64,000 nt of DNA, taken from NCBI GenBank assembly GCA_026874595.1, contig CM049316.1, positions 25,691,839 through 25,755,838 of the forward strand, in the 5' to 3' direction. The position numbers and the translations under genes are program-made. Of this stretch, positions 1-10,779 are shown in pieces. The notes below the pieces were generated by a model. It was not told where the DNA came from, did not search any database, and worked only from the letters and a program-made list of their open reading frames with translations. This DNA comes from Sipunculus nudus (lineage: Eukaryota; Annelida; Sipuncula; Golfingiida; Sipunculidae). Within the stretch, counting starts at the first letter, position 1. The number at the start of each line of letters is the position of its first letter.

Positions 1-199
1 CCTTTATCGATAAACTAGAACGGTAGCAAATTAAAAAAAATAATATGTGAAATCATACCTTTAAAAGGAATAATTCAATCCAAAATTAACCGTATATTTT
101 AGCATGATGCCAAGGTATATTCTGTATCTTCGACAGATATACTGAACCATATTTATATACATCTCAAGACGGTCCTTAAATTTAAATTAAGTCCCTTTT

Positions 200-1000
200 T
201 TTTACGAAATCTAATTTAAACAGATCACGTGTGATGAACATAAATTCTGTAACGGAGATAAAAAAATCAGATTCTGTAACAATAGGCAGCGTGAAATGTC
301 TAGGGGAATGAATAAAGAAGTCAGTGTTTTTTGTTAAAAAAAAAACTATAATTTATTCTTAAAACAGCCCTTACATTACAATACACTAAATCAATACAAT
401 TATACAGTAAAACAGCGGTATAACAACAAATCAATACAATCACACAGAAAAATAAACAATGTGCACAGTACCTGGTTACCAACACCGTTACAACGATAAG
501 TTCTTTAAATGTATACTCTCGGAGAATGATAGTCAAGTGTAAAGCTCTTGTAACAATCCAGAAAGTAAACTGAAGTCCAAATGCACAAAATCTAGGAGAA
601 AAAAATAATCCAGAATAAAAACTATAATTGCCGCACACGTCGGATAAGGTCCCAGAAACTGACACACGCTTCTAAGTCCGCTGGAAATCTTCTCTGCTCT
701 CTGCCCCCCCCCCCCCCCCGCTCTAAAACACAGCCCCATTATATACTCTTCACCCCAAGCCGAGAATTTTCCACCTCTAGAGCATTCGAAGAATTATACA
801 TTATACACGGTAAGCACGCGTCACAGGAATCTTCTAGAAAAACATCGCTGTGTGTATCTCTACATCACGTGACCTACGACCAGGCGTGAAAACCCCTAGC
901 TAGCATGACAACGATAGTTCAACCAGTACGGATTAAACATAAAGTGCGACAACAACACGATTTACGCCCGAGTTACACAATAAAAGGAGCACCTGTAACA
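200..1000. repeat. LTR-like dispersed repeat, copy 1 (probable solo LTR)
   Basis: This ~800-bp segment is clearly homologous over its whole length to 57446-58291. Shared landmarks include the block CAGATCACGT near the left end, the run GTGCACAGTACCTGG at about 456, and the right end CACCTGTAACA. The better preserved copy starts TGTTAC and ends GTAACA, as LTRs do. Here the left end has decayed to TTTTAC, and TTTT lies on both sides (196-199 and 1001-1004), consistent with a 4-bp target duplication but weak because it is low complexity. No gag or pol lies beside it, so a solo LTR is the simplest reading. It contains a C-run at about 704-719 and a heat-shock-element-like motif at 827-839. Confidence 0.6.
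827..839. promoter_or_regulatory. Heat-shock-element-like triplet inside the LTR-like repeat
   Basis: The sequence GAATCTTCTAGAA has three alternating GAA/TTC units at 2-nt spacing, matching the canonical three-unit heat shock element. The matching part of the second LTR-like copy (about 58044-58051) keeps only a two-unit GAACATTC, so function is uncertain. Confidence 0.35.
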
Positions 1001-2030
1001 TTTTAAACATTTTGTTTTTTTTTAGTTGCATTCATGTTTTCACTTTATTATACACACACATTTTTTTTTTCTGCGAATAGACAGTTTGATAATTTTTGTG
1101 GATAGGCTGCGTTTTAAATGATTTTATCGTTTATTATGTCTACTTTCCGCCCCTAGTTGTGGGTTCAGCGTACCATCAGAGGAGTAATAATATCTCTTCC
1201 ATCAGAACTATTTGATCAAAACTGTCCAGTGTTAGATGGTGAATCGTCAGCATAGCAATCTCGTAGCCATGACAACACGACTCAGTAGGCACTTAGATTA
1301 TTGGGCTGGTAGGCGTAAATTGAGTCGCGATATTGGCCATGTCGATGAATGCATCGTAGTGGTTCTCCTTCATGTTGCATTCATATTCTGATAAACATCC
1401 CATAATCTTAACATTAGACTAACACTGATTAATTAACACAAGAGAACATATGTGAACTCACAACCCAAACTAAAACTCCGTCTCTATAATAACGAGTCAC
1501 TTCCTGTACCGCGAGCTAGTTGGCTGTGTCCAGTACCCATGCTTATATTCATGCGGTAAGATATTCATTAAATATGCGGAGATGTGTTCCTGCTGAAGGA
1601 TGTAACGGCACTCTGACAGCCACTATGCTGGTTGTAGACTCTCGGACGTCACAGGCCCGAAATGGCGCTACAATCATAGCAGGCATGACGATACATCAAA
1701 CTGTTCGAAAGCATAGGAGGTTTTTGTCTCAGAGAAGACGTTTAAATTTACAAAATGTTTAACATTGTTAAAATTAATGTCTGAAGTACTCAGATCCTTG
1801 ATGAATTATCTGTAGCAACTGAACCATATTATCAAATGTTTTTCCTGTTGATTTCTTGGATTGATTTCATCTTTCGGTTAATGTCAATTGTGAGCTTTGG
1901 GTTCTTGGGCCCTTGTGAACTTATTGGTGTTTAAATGTCAATTTGCATACACAACATTTGCATCTGAATGGAGCTTTATCAGTATAACTGATGATTTCAG
2001 ATTTCAGGACATCTGTGTATATGATCATAT
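1001..2030. other. Intergenic DNA, no supported gene
   Basis: AT-rich sequence between the LTR-like repeat and the 5' flank of the class A receptor gene. The longest frame here (1520-1762, plus, 80 residues) has no recognisable domain and no splice or promoter support. I see no repeat family with a second copy in the window. Confidence 0.5.
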
Positions 2031-2343
2031 ATAGAAAATATAAATGTGATAATCCACGTGGTAAGGACAGTTGGAGTGTAGCATCACAAAGATAAGGGTC
2101 GATAGGACGAATTTGTCTGTGTGAATGCTGACTGGTTGATACAGTTGCGTGTACCAGGATAGATAAACCATATGATACACATTCATGTTAAGCGAGAAAT
2201 TGGGGATTACGATGTGATAAACCCGCACAAATATGAAATTTTGTAAGGCCGCTAAATAGATCCTGTGAATATTAAGGAATCCACACTTCGTCTGTTTCAA
2301 TGAGTATCGCGCCAGACAAGGAAGGTCGACTTGTGTTGCCAAG

Positions 2344-3360
2344 ATGAATTTGAGTGGAGACACGTTGTATCGCCCATTCACTATGAGCGTAGAAGTACTA
2401 TCTCCATGGAAAAGGTATCAGACATTTTTTTACATATATCACACCTTTCAGCGCGCTAATTACATTGGCTGGATTGTAATAGCTGTGCTTGGTTCTATCG
2501 GAAACTGTGCTGCATTAACCATTCTGTTCTCGTCTAAGAAAACCAGAACCAGTGTGACAGGGTTCCTTTTGATATATTTGACAATATCAGATACGTTGTT
2601 TTTAGTCTGTGGAGTCACAATAAAACACGAAACATCTCGACTATTATGCAAAATACTCTTGGTGATAATTATCTGGGCTGCAATAATGTCTAACATTTTA
2701 ACTATATTCATCGCTTTAGCTCGCTACCTTTCAGTATCCCGGCCGCTCAAAAGGTTCTGGGTTTTGAAATACCGAAATTTAGCCTTAACGGTCGGTGTGA
2801 CGTCATTGGTTATGCTGGCAGTTGTAGCTCCAATCGGCTTTTCTGGATACCCATGTCGGAATACGGAGGAAAGCATAGAAATGGCTATTTTTTTTGTGTT
2901 TAAAACATTGGTGATTAACAGCATCATACTTCGTCTGTCCTTCTTGCTTATTCGACATCTGCGGCGATCCACGGTGATTCCGGGCAACAGCAGTTTAACT
3001 GCTGCGGAAGCTGGAAGAAGTAATAACAACAGAAAAGCAATCAGATTTGTTTTGTTAATTGCACTGACTGCGGTAATTTTAAGTTCTCCACAGACTTTGG
3101 CCTTTTTTCTAGCAATATTCACAGAGTCAGAAAATGCTTTTGCGCTATATAAAATAACCGAAAAGGTGATGATAACTAATTTTGCAATAAACATACTCTT
3201 ATACTGTGTCGGGAGCACATCTTTCCGCGAGGACGCTCGTGCGTTCATAGGCCACGTGTCAAAAATTGCATATTGGATATGTATAAAGAATGCAGAGCAG
3301 AATAACTGCGGCGTGGAAGATGCAACACCAGGCAGCCCTGATCAGGAAACAAGTATATAG
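2344..3360 (+). CDS. Class A (rhodopsin-like) G-protein-coupled receptor, intronless
   Basis: A 338-residue seven-helix receptor in one exon, expected in the plasma membrane coupling an extracellular ligand to G proteins. Helix 1 (about 40-62) has the conserved Gly-Asn at 53-54. Helix 2 contains LTISD with Asp83 (position 2.50). Helix 3 has Cys102, which should pair with Cys171 in extracellular loop 2. The DRY box reads ARY (126-128). Helix 6 carries Pro249. Helix 7 ends NILLY (283-287) in place of NPxxY. The third intracellular loop is short and basic, and residues 291-338 form a cytoplasmic tail. The layout resembles invertebrate neuropeptide or orphan receptors, but the ligand cannot be told. 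Losses in both DRY and NPxxY suggest a divergent or lineage-expanded receptor. The ATG at 2344 gives a plausible N terminus with one N-glycosylation sequon; a second Met at residue 14 is possible. A truncated duplicate lies at 10780-11252. Confidence 0.9.
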   Translation: MNLSGDTLYRPFTMSVEVLSPWKRYQTFFYIYHTFQRANYIGWIVIAVLGSIGNCAALTILFSSKKTRTSVTGFLLIYLTISDTLFLVCGVTIKHETSRLLCKILLVIIIWAAIMSNILTIFIALARYLSVSRPLKRFWVLKYRNLALTVGVTSLVMLAVVAPIGFSGYPCRNTEESIEMAIFFVFKTLVINSIILRLSFLLIRHLRRSTVIPGNSSLTAAEAGRSNNNRKAIRFVLLIALTAVILSSPQTLAFFLAIFTESENAFALYKITEKVMITNFAINILLYCVGSTSFREDARAFIGHVSKIAYWICIKNAEQNNCGVEDATPGSPDQETSI

Positions 3361-3389
3361 TATCACTACGATATCAGTCACAGAGATAG

Positions 3390-3885
3390 ACCCAGCCGTG
3401 ATAAAATGACATTTGTGATACAATAATTATTGATGATCACCATAATCACAAGATACCTGTGTGTGATAAAATATAAATGATGACCGCCATCATCACATGA
3501 TACATGTGTGACAATAATTAAGTGATGACCATCGTCATCACATGATACCTGTGTGTGACAATAATTAAATGATGACCGTTAACATCACACGATACCTGTG
3601 TGTAACAATAAATTTAGTGCTGACCAACATCATCAAATGATACCTGTTTGTGACAATAATTAAGTGATGGAAGTCATCATCACACGATACCTGTGTGACA
3701 ATGATTAAGTGATTGCAGCCATCATCACATGATACCTGTATGACAATAATTAAGTTATGAAAGCCATCATCACATGATACCTGTGTGTGACAATAATTAA
3801 GTTATAACAACTATCATCACATTATATCTGTGTGTGACAATGATTAAGTGATGACAGCTATCATTACATGATACAGGTTTATCAG
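3390..3885 (+). repeat. Minisatellite, ~45-47-bp unit
   Basis: About ten imperfect tandem units, each with a GATACCTGTGTG block, a ACAATAATTAA block and a CATCATCAC block. Measured unit starts such as 3496, 3541 and 3588 give a 45-47 bp period. The array starts about 30 bp after the receptor stop codon. Degenerate units (GATACCTG, ACAATGATTAA) continue to about 4220. Confidence 0.85.
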
Positions 3886-4249
3886 CGAACCAATACGCCT
3901 GCTTGAAAAATATTTAAAGAAGGAAATTTTTATATGTTAAAAATTTATAAATATATCTTTCAAGCAGTGTACAGGAAAGGAGCAGGGGTTCTTCTTTCAT
4001 TCATTCGCACTTGTCATTTGATCATAGCATGACTAAGAAGGTATAAACATCTGTATTTTATTAGATCAATAGATTCTCGTGCGGGACAATAATTATGAGA
4101 TGACTTCCATTTTTGGAAGATACCTGTTGGTTAGGGTTAATAAATGGTGAACGACATTAACACACGACTTTTTTTGAATGACAATGATTAAATGGTAATC
4201 ACTATCATATGATGAAGATGCCATGTGTGACCTGGGTGTGAACAGTATT

Positions 4250-4593
4250 TATAACAGTGATAACCCTTTTAATGTCATAAGTTTGCATATAGGTCGTATT
4301 TTGCACATATTTTGTATATGAAATTTAAAAACGACTCAATTATGTATCCTTTCTTTTTATAAAATAAATATGTTTACCTTGATAATAAATTTCCATTTCT
4401 ACATCGAAGTGTAAGAGTTTACCGTCATACTTAAATGAAGTGGTTTGTATTAATATTATTATCAAAATTGCTATTTTAGTCAGCAAGTACATGGCAAAAG
4501 TCATTCATGAGTATTCATCATGAAGGAGAGACTGAGTTCAGGAATATAAGGTTAAAATATAATAATACATTACAGATATTGAATATATGTATA

Positions 4594-4643
<50 letters not shown>

Positions 4644-6200
4644 ACATTTTTATTTTTATGATATCAAGTTATAAATGTATTATATATAATATGGTAGATA
4701 CAATAAATATAATATAAGTGATACCTTAGTTATACGTACACAGACTTTTCTTGCTTAACTACGATATATCAGGCGTTTGTTTAGGCTTGAAGGACTCTGA
4801 CGCTGTCTGTCTTATCATGTATCGAGGAAGACCAGGTTTAGAGTTAAAAAAAATATCTGTATGTGGCATAAAAGCCTTAATAACCTTTATTATTTTAATG
4901 ATGTACATTGTAATGCAGATATTATTTTATCTTGATAAATCTTAGCATATGCTATACTTTCCTTGTAAATATACTCCAGTGAATAAAACAAGGTTGGTCA
5001 ACGTTGAGTCAACGTTTAAGTGTGATGCTGTGGCTTGTTTTGGAAACGTTTGCATTCTACATGTATTTTGAATTAAAAAAAGGGGTTCTTGCCATGTAAT
5101 GGGGATATTTGGGCATCACTGATGCCACGCTTTAATAGTTTCAAAGGACGGGGAACAACTTTTGCTTCTAGGAGCATTTACAGTTGAACACTGATAGGGC
5201 GATGTAAGTTACCAGTTGAAAAGACGCCAGACTAAGTCTGGAAAACTCCCATGATACCAGTCATATGTATAAAATGTTCATTCCAACTTGCTTCGATGGC
5301 TGTAAACATATTTCTCATTAGCAAAAACAGTAAAATACAGATATCCCGAATTCCATGGCATTTACTTATACCCTGTATACACACAGCGATTTATCTGCAA
5401 ATCCTGCCATACTAGAGTGAGATTACTCAGTCACGTACAGATTAATGTGCTTATAATAGACTTTCAATGGTGCTTCTATGGTCTGTCGAGACTGAAATGT
5501 GCATGCCATTTTGTCTGCCCTGAGTGTGTCTAAGTGGCAGGTTTATTTTCAGTTTTGTTTCCTCAGTTTGGCCACAAGAGGGCAAAACGAAACGTTGGTC
5601 CAAAAAGATTGCTCACGATACAAATGTCTACTTTCGGTACATGCTGTGTCCGGGAAATATGCTCTCCATGCAGCCCGAACCGGGTGGTCATATGTTGCTA
5701 ACTTTGCGGTATATCTGCGAACACCTTACGCTCTCTAGCATCGCATTGTAAACATGCGAAACCCTCTCTCTTTTGGTCTGATTCTTGGCCCTTTGCCAGC
5801 ACCGGTGTAGTTAGATCAACCATAGCGGGTGTAACAAGTTAAACTTCGGAGCTGGATGCACTGTGCGATGCCACGCACTCATCGGTCTGATTACAATACT
5901 TTGCTCTGTGCTCCCCTGGTGCTGTGACCCTAAGAAGCTTGTCATAATAAGCAACAGTTGAAAACAAAAGGACATGTGGGACGACTCCGTGAATAACCGC
6001 TGCAGTGAATAACCGCTGCAGTGAATAACCGCTGCGTCATGAGCGCACGATCACCAGTCCCTCTATACACGTAACGCAGACATAGTTTCTTGTGTACACT
6101 ACATATTACTCTACGTGCGCGTTTAAACAACGTGTTGGTAAACCTTTTGCCTTTTACATTTATCGTACGTTTATCCCGTGTTCTGTCTCAGCAGCATTAA
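4250..6200. other. Non-genic AT-rich sequence with small repeats
   Basis: No coding region is supported. The stretch contains a (TA)n microsatellite at about 4580-4640. It also contains three perfect tandem copies of a 16-mer beginning GTGAATAACCGCTGCA around 5988-6035. Overlapping short frames near 5500-5750 have no recognisable protein and lie in sequence with a CTCF-like word, CCACAAGAGGGCA, near 5571. Confidence 0.5.
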
Positions 6201-6229
6201 AATGGCGGACATAAAGCCATCACTGGATT

Positions 6230-6600
6230 TCTTCCCTTCACGCCCGTAACTGAGCGATAATAGGGAAGAAGCTACAGAGAGTTCAACCTTGGGAATAAAT
6301 TAAAGGTCAAAAATAAATATCAGGTGGATATCTTTGGTCTAGGATTAATATTATATTAATATTGAGATCTAACCCACTCAGAAAATGGCAAAAGATTGAA
6401 AAGAAAAAGATAAAAAATTAAATCGATGGTATTTGCACTCGGGGGCTGATTAGGGCCTTTATTGTCTTTACCCAAAAATATATTGATTATATAAAATATA
6501 GAAATAATCTCATCAACCCCTATATTAGGCTCCCCTTTCTCCGGGGAGGTTTAATATTACTGCAAGATTAAATTAATTGGGGCCAGACCCTCTCTCAAAG
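6230..6600. repeat. Dispersed repeat family D, copy 1
   Basis: Shares an ordered set of blocks with 28270-28615: GTAACTGAGCGATAAT (6247 onward), AAGGTCAAAAAT, a purine-rich GAAAAAGA tract, TTGCACT followed by a G-rich word, and a terminal TCCCC/CCTCCC segment. It is a diverged, non-coding interspersed repeat of unknown class. Confidence 0.45.
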
Positions 6601-6880
6601 TTCACTTTTGTTTCCAGGTAATTCTTTAATGCACCCAATGCATTATTGTACTTTCTTACTATAAAAACCCTCCAATTAGTTCCTAACCCTTCAAATTATA
6701 TGCGAGTGCACACGACATGGTGGAAGCGGGGCCTTTCGAGAATTTACGTCATGAAAACGGATACCCTTCATGTTTCCGGATCCGGTGAACGCAACATATA
6801 AAGGTTTTCAGAGTTTTGTGTGCAGCTTAACTGATACCATAATGTTAACATGAACACCAAAAAGGGAGCCGTATTTCCTG

Positions 6881-6893
6881 TGACCTCTGACCT
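6881..6893 (-). promoter_or_regulatory. DR1 nuclear-receptor-type site in repeat family E
   Basis: On the minus strand this reads AGGTCAGAGGTCA, two perfect AGGTCA half-sites with 1-nt spacing, the classic RXR/HNF4/COUP-TF-type DR1. The same 13-mer recurs at 7346-7358. It lies in a dispersed repeat, so regulatory use is only a possibility. Confidence 0.4.
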
Positions 6894-7345
6894 TTTAAAA
6901 TCTGAGTAGGTTTTGCCTAACTTTTAATTCAGGTGAGAAAGCTGTATTGCTTAATATTTATAGTGCGTTTCATGAATACCCATCACATCTGGTGACTTCT
7001 TACCTTATAAATATGAATGGCTTTGTCGGGGATCGGAATCAAGCGAAATAATATATTGGTTGATATTTCTGTTGAGTCCATTAAATCCATTACATTCCAG
7101 GAAAGGTATCTCTGTGACACTACATTGTAGCCTGGTGAGATCTGACCTCATTAAATATGCCTGGGATTAGCCCATAATCGACCTCGGGCGTGTAGTCTAC
7201 TGATATGTAGTAATGGTGAGTTTCGTGAAAATTCAACAAAGTTATCACTGCGACACTGAGTTATTGGACGAAGGGTAAATATTTATAGTCAGTTTTATGA
7301 AAATCTATGAGATTTTTGTGAAGTCGCGATACCACCGAAGTCGGA

Positions 7346-7358
7346 TGACCTCTGACCT
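7346..7358 (-). promoter_or_regulatory. Second DR1 nuclear-receptor-type site in repeat family E
   Basis: Identical 13-mer AGGTCAGAGGTCA on the minus strand, in the next unit of the same repeat. A one-mismatch copy lies at 62674-62686. Confidence 0.4.
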
Positions 7359-8479
7359 GATCAAATATCTATGGGTATCTGTCTGGGATCGAAATTGGTA
7401 GGAACTGTTCAGTCGAGAAATAAAGAGATGAACATTTCAAGGAACTTTTTAATGCGATCAGCAAAACATTGACGTGCTGTGAAACTCCCCAACATTACAC
7501 ACTAACATTATTCTACCGTTTCACACTATTACAATTTTATTTTGCTTTTTGCTTGTGTTACACAGTACAAAATGCAAGATATGTGAGAATGAAAATAAAA
7601 GTAAATCATGTAAACATAAAATGTGAAAGTCACCAGCTGGTCTATCAGGAGATAATGTACCAGAGACAAGCGTTCATTATTAATGTGGACGGCCTAATCA
7701 GTGCAGATTTTGTCATGCACAGCGCCCTGCAACCAAGAGACCCGATATGATCTGTATGTCATTGGGCGTAACATGCTTTCTTCAAAACACACTTCCACTT
7801 TTCAATCATTTATGAAAACAATATGCATCTGTGTTTAAGCCGTTTTTTCTATATTTTATGAACATATTATGCAAAATTCGTGAGTTTGTGTATAAAATTT
7901 TATGTTTGTAAATTAAGTGACAGTCGAGTTTGAAATCCAAGAACAGTTTAGATTCTGTGAAGAGGCAGCTTAGAATTCCAATATTCTTGTAACATGTCAA
8001 ATATTAAAAAAAATAAGAATTCATGAAAGATGTCTGTTATTTTAATCAACTTATTAATCATTAGTTTTGGATGCACGTGTTCCTTATCTTCAGACAGAAT
8101 CAGAAATAACGTCCCTGGAACAGATCTTTCTCTGTTTACAAAGTGCTGCAGATGAAAGTGTACAGTTATGGAACATGGCTGATGTTTTCATGCTCTCAAA
8201 TTATTATGAATATTATATGAATATTCAAATATCATGAACAACATGTCAATTTATCAGATGTCTTCACAAACACAGCGATAAGGAGGTTAATGTTTAAAGG
8301 TGCCCCAATGATCAAATTACTTTATATTGTAAGCAGTGGCGTCAATTTTTCTTCCAGGGTGGGGGGGGGGGGGACAACATATATATATATTTATATATAT
8401 ATATATATATAATGTATTTATATAGCGCTTTTTATAATGAATACATAACATATCAGAAGCGCTTTACACATTTAATATT

Positions 8480-9640
8480 ATTATAATATTTAATAATCAC
8501 AGCTGTGCAGCAGTAAAACATAGTATGAATAACATTATAAATTGAACTAACAACCTATCAACTATAATCAATATGATATGATTTGCGGAATAAAAATGTT
8601 TTAAGTCTGGATTTAAAAACATAAAGAGATTGACTATTCTACACAAATATTGGTAATTCATTCCACAGGCGGGGACCTGGTTGTGCAAAAGATGATAGTC
8701 TATCTTTCTCCCATTTAGCTTTTGGAACCGGCAGTTTGTTATTACTCTGCGATCTTAAGGCTCTTCTATGTTCATATATTCAAGAAATGATTGCAAATAT
8801 ACTGCAGCTGACCTACTGACACACTGTTAAACTAGCACAAGAACTTTTTAACTGATTCTTTCTCTAATTTTAAGCCAGTGAAGATCTTGAAGCACTGGAG
8901 AGATTCTCTCATACTTTCTAAGGCCACGCACTGTACGAGCTGCCGTATTCTGAATCAACTGTAGTTTTGATATAAAACATTCATGTGCACCAAGCAAAAG
9001 GCTGTTGCAGTAATCCAGGCGGCTAACAACCAACCCTTGAATTAAAATTTGAATAGTTTCTGTTGTTAATGACTGTTTTACCCTATTAATATTCTTCAGT
9101 GTCAGGTAAGAAGAACAACAAAGTTTGCTAATATGTTCTTTGCGTTTCATTTGTCTGTCCATATAGTATCCTAAATTTCTCACGACAGGTTTTGCGGTGA
9201 TGTTATCTTTACCTATCAGAACTGCAAATTCACCAATTTGATTTAACTGCTATTGTGTACCAAAAACAATACATTCTGTTTTTTTTTCATCATTAAGTTT
9301 TAACAAATTTTTCTTCATCCAGAGTCTGATGTCCCTAACACAGTTTTCTAATTTCCTACTAACTTGTGATCCTGATTTAAATGACATATATAACTGTGTG
9401 TCTTCAGCATAACACCTAACAGCATAACAATATGTGCCCTACATTTATATCCTATAGGGGCTGTGTACAAATTATATAGTACCGGTCGCAGTATAGACCC
9501 CTGACGAACACCACAGCTCAAGACTGCCTTGAGTGACTGATGTGACATCCCCTACTAAAACTGACTGAGTTCTACCTTTCATGTATGATTGTAGCCAAGA
9601 CAGCACATTCCGATTGATACCGTATCTAAATCTTTACCTG
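8480..9640 (-). mobile_element. LINE (CR1/L2/Jockey-like) 3' fragment, broken reverse transcriptase
   Basis: The minus strand encodes, in order, an LYNLYTAPIG-like stretch (about 9480), a GLVVSRLDYCNSLLLG thumb-domain motif (about 9000-9050), LQLIQNTAARTV (about 8940), LQDLHWLKIRERI (about 8860-8880), and then PRLWNELP with a following FKSRLKTFLF (about 8590-8670). This order is typical of the C-terminal part of CR1/L2/Jockey-clade reverse transcriptases. The frame is interrupted by stops and shifts, and the 5' part is missing, so it is a dead 5'-truncated copy. It lies inside the hAT element at 8334-9938. A word TATAGCGCTTT follows its 3' side at about 8420. Confidence 0.8.
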
Positions 9641-9659
9641 TTTATCAACAAATAGTGAT

Positions 9660-9671
9660 TAATTTATATAT

Positions 9672-9754
<83 letters not shown>

Positions 9755-9760
9755 CATGTA
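9660..9760. repeat. Compound (CA)n(TA)n microsatellite
   Basis: Alternating CA then TA dinucleotides inside the hAT element, next to the truncated 5' side of the LINE fragment. Confidence 0.95.
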
Positions 9761-10117
9761 TATACCTTTTTCCTAGTAAATAGATCCAAAGTATTTAATT
9801 CTATTTATTAATATATTTCATTTGCAATATTTTAATATTTTTCTCTGAAAAGTTGGGGGGATGATTACATTGACCATCCCCTCTTTCCAAAATGTGAGGG
9901 GTATATATACCCCCATCCCCCCTATATTGACGCCCCTGATTGTAAGCTATACCCACAAACCACTGCATATTCACTTTATTCCAACATTTTTCGTTAATTT
10001 CATGTGAAATAGAGCAAATATACTTTAATGTAGTAACCCACATGCAGCGCATTTCAACCCAATAAAGAATGAAAAGAGCAAAAGCTGACTTCGATGTGTC
10101 TGGCATAGCCAAATTTC

Positions 10118-10192
10118 CTCGAGTCCTTGCCTCGGAGTCCAAGTACGAGTCCCTAAAAATAGTGGACTCGAGTCCTATATCAGTGCTACAAG
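10118..10192. repeat. hAT-like terminal fragment with GACTCGAGTCC repeats
   Basis: The segment carries repeated GAGTCC/GGACTC words (CTCGAGTCC, GGAGTCC, ACGAGTCCC, GGACTCGAGTCC) and ends CTATATCAGTG, which could be a CACTG-type terminus. The same words are dense at 29455-29595, where the other polarity starts AGTGATGTAGTCGAGTCC. The two look like opposite ends of one transposon family, not one insertion. Confidence 0.4.
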
Positions 10193-10627
10193 GTACAACA
10201 TACAGACTCGAATGTCGTGGCTTTACCGTATTTTTCCTCTACTATACAAGAGACAGCTTTACTCGTTCCAGCGTAAACTTATGGAAATAATCAGGGCATG
10301 GAACCAGCCTAGTCAAGATTTTTATGCTAGAAAGTAGTCCCAGTTAGGGACCATCATTAAAAAATACAAACTGACTTCTGCTGGTTTACCCACTCTCTGT
10401 CATTGCACACTGGCGTAGTTTTCATAAGTCTTAATGGTCATAACTTAGTGACAGTTTTTCCCATAGTTATCTATATAAAATAAGATTATGTCATAAACAG
10501 ACTTTTTGTGGCTTTATCCTGGATACACAAAGTTGGAACAAACCCTTATTTCTTTCTTATTAAAGCCATTGTGTTACATCAAATCTGATTATATAGGCTC
10601 GTTTTTTATATTTATGTACAAGGTTCG

Positions 10628-10630
10628 CAA

Positions 10631-10683
<53 letters not shown>
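10628..10683. repeat. (TA)n microsatellite
   Basis: Uninterrupted TA dinucleotide run of about 55 bp. Confidence 0.95.
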
Positions 10684-10686
<3 letters not shown>

Positions 10687-10779
10687 TCAATAGTCTAGTC
10701 AATTTTCAATACAATTATGGATTTCTGTGTGAAGCCGGTACGAATAAACAGGACTTCTGTGTCACACGATTATAAACAG

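Larger units (their letters stand above)
6860..7440. repeat. Dispersed repeat family E with nuclear-receptor DR1 words, copy 1
   Basis: Three loosely tandem units of roughly 210-260 bp, each containing GACCTCTGACCT or GATCTGACCTCATTAAATAT followed by GGGATCGGAAT-like text. The same family recurs at 62650-63060. Two units carry a perfect DR1 pair of AGGTCA hexamers on the minus strand, at 6881-6893 and 7346-7358. Confidence 0.5.
8334..9938. mobile_element. hAT-type DNA transposon insertion (1.6 kb, non-autonomous)
   Basis: The termini are inverted repeats, CAGTGGCGTCAAT at 8334-8346 and ATTGACGCCCCTG at 9926-9938, one mismatch in 13. They are flanked by a perfect 8-bp target duplication, ATTGTAAG, at 8326-8333 and 9939-9946. 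An 8-bp duplication with CAG-type ends is the signature of the hAT superfamily. Just inside each end is a G-rich (8360-8374) or C-rich (about 9910-9920) subterminal block. No transposase is visible; the interior is taken up by a minus-strand LINE fragment and microsatellites. Related termini ending CCGCCCCTG are seen at 55012 and 56309. Confidence 0.85.

Noticed and set aside
1520-1762. 80-residue open frame on the plus strand
   Set aside because: No domain, no homologous copy, no splice or promoter support.
2025-2381. 118-residue minus-strand frame with a relative at 10923-11126
   Set aside because: The similarity is explained by the duplicated GPCR 5' flank; it runs antisense to the real start.
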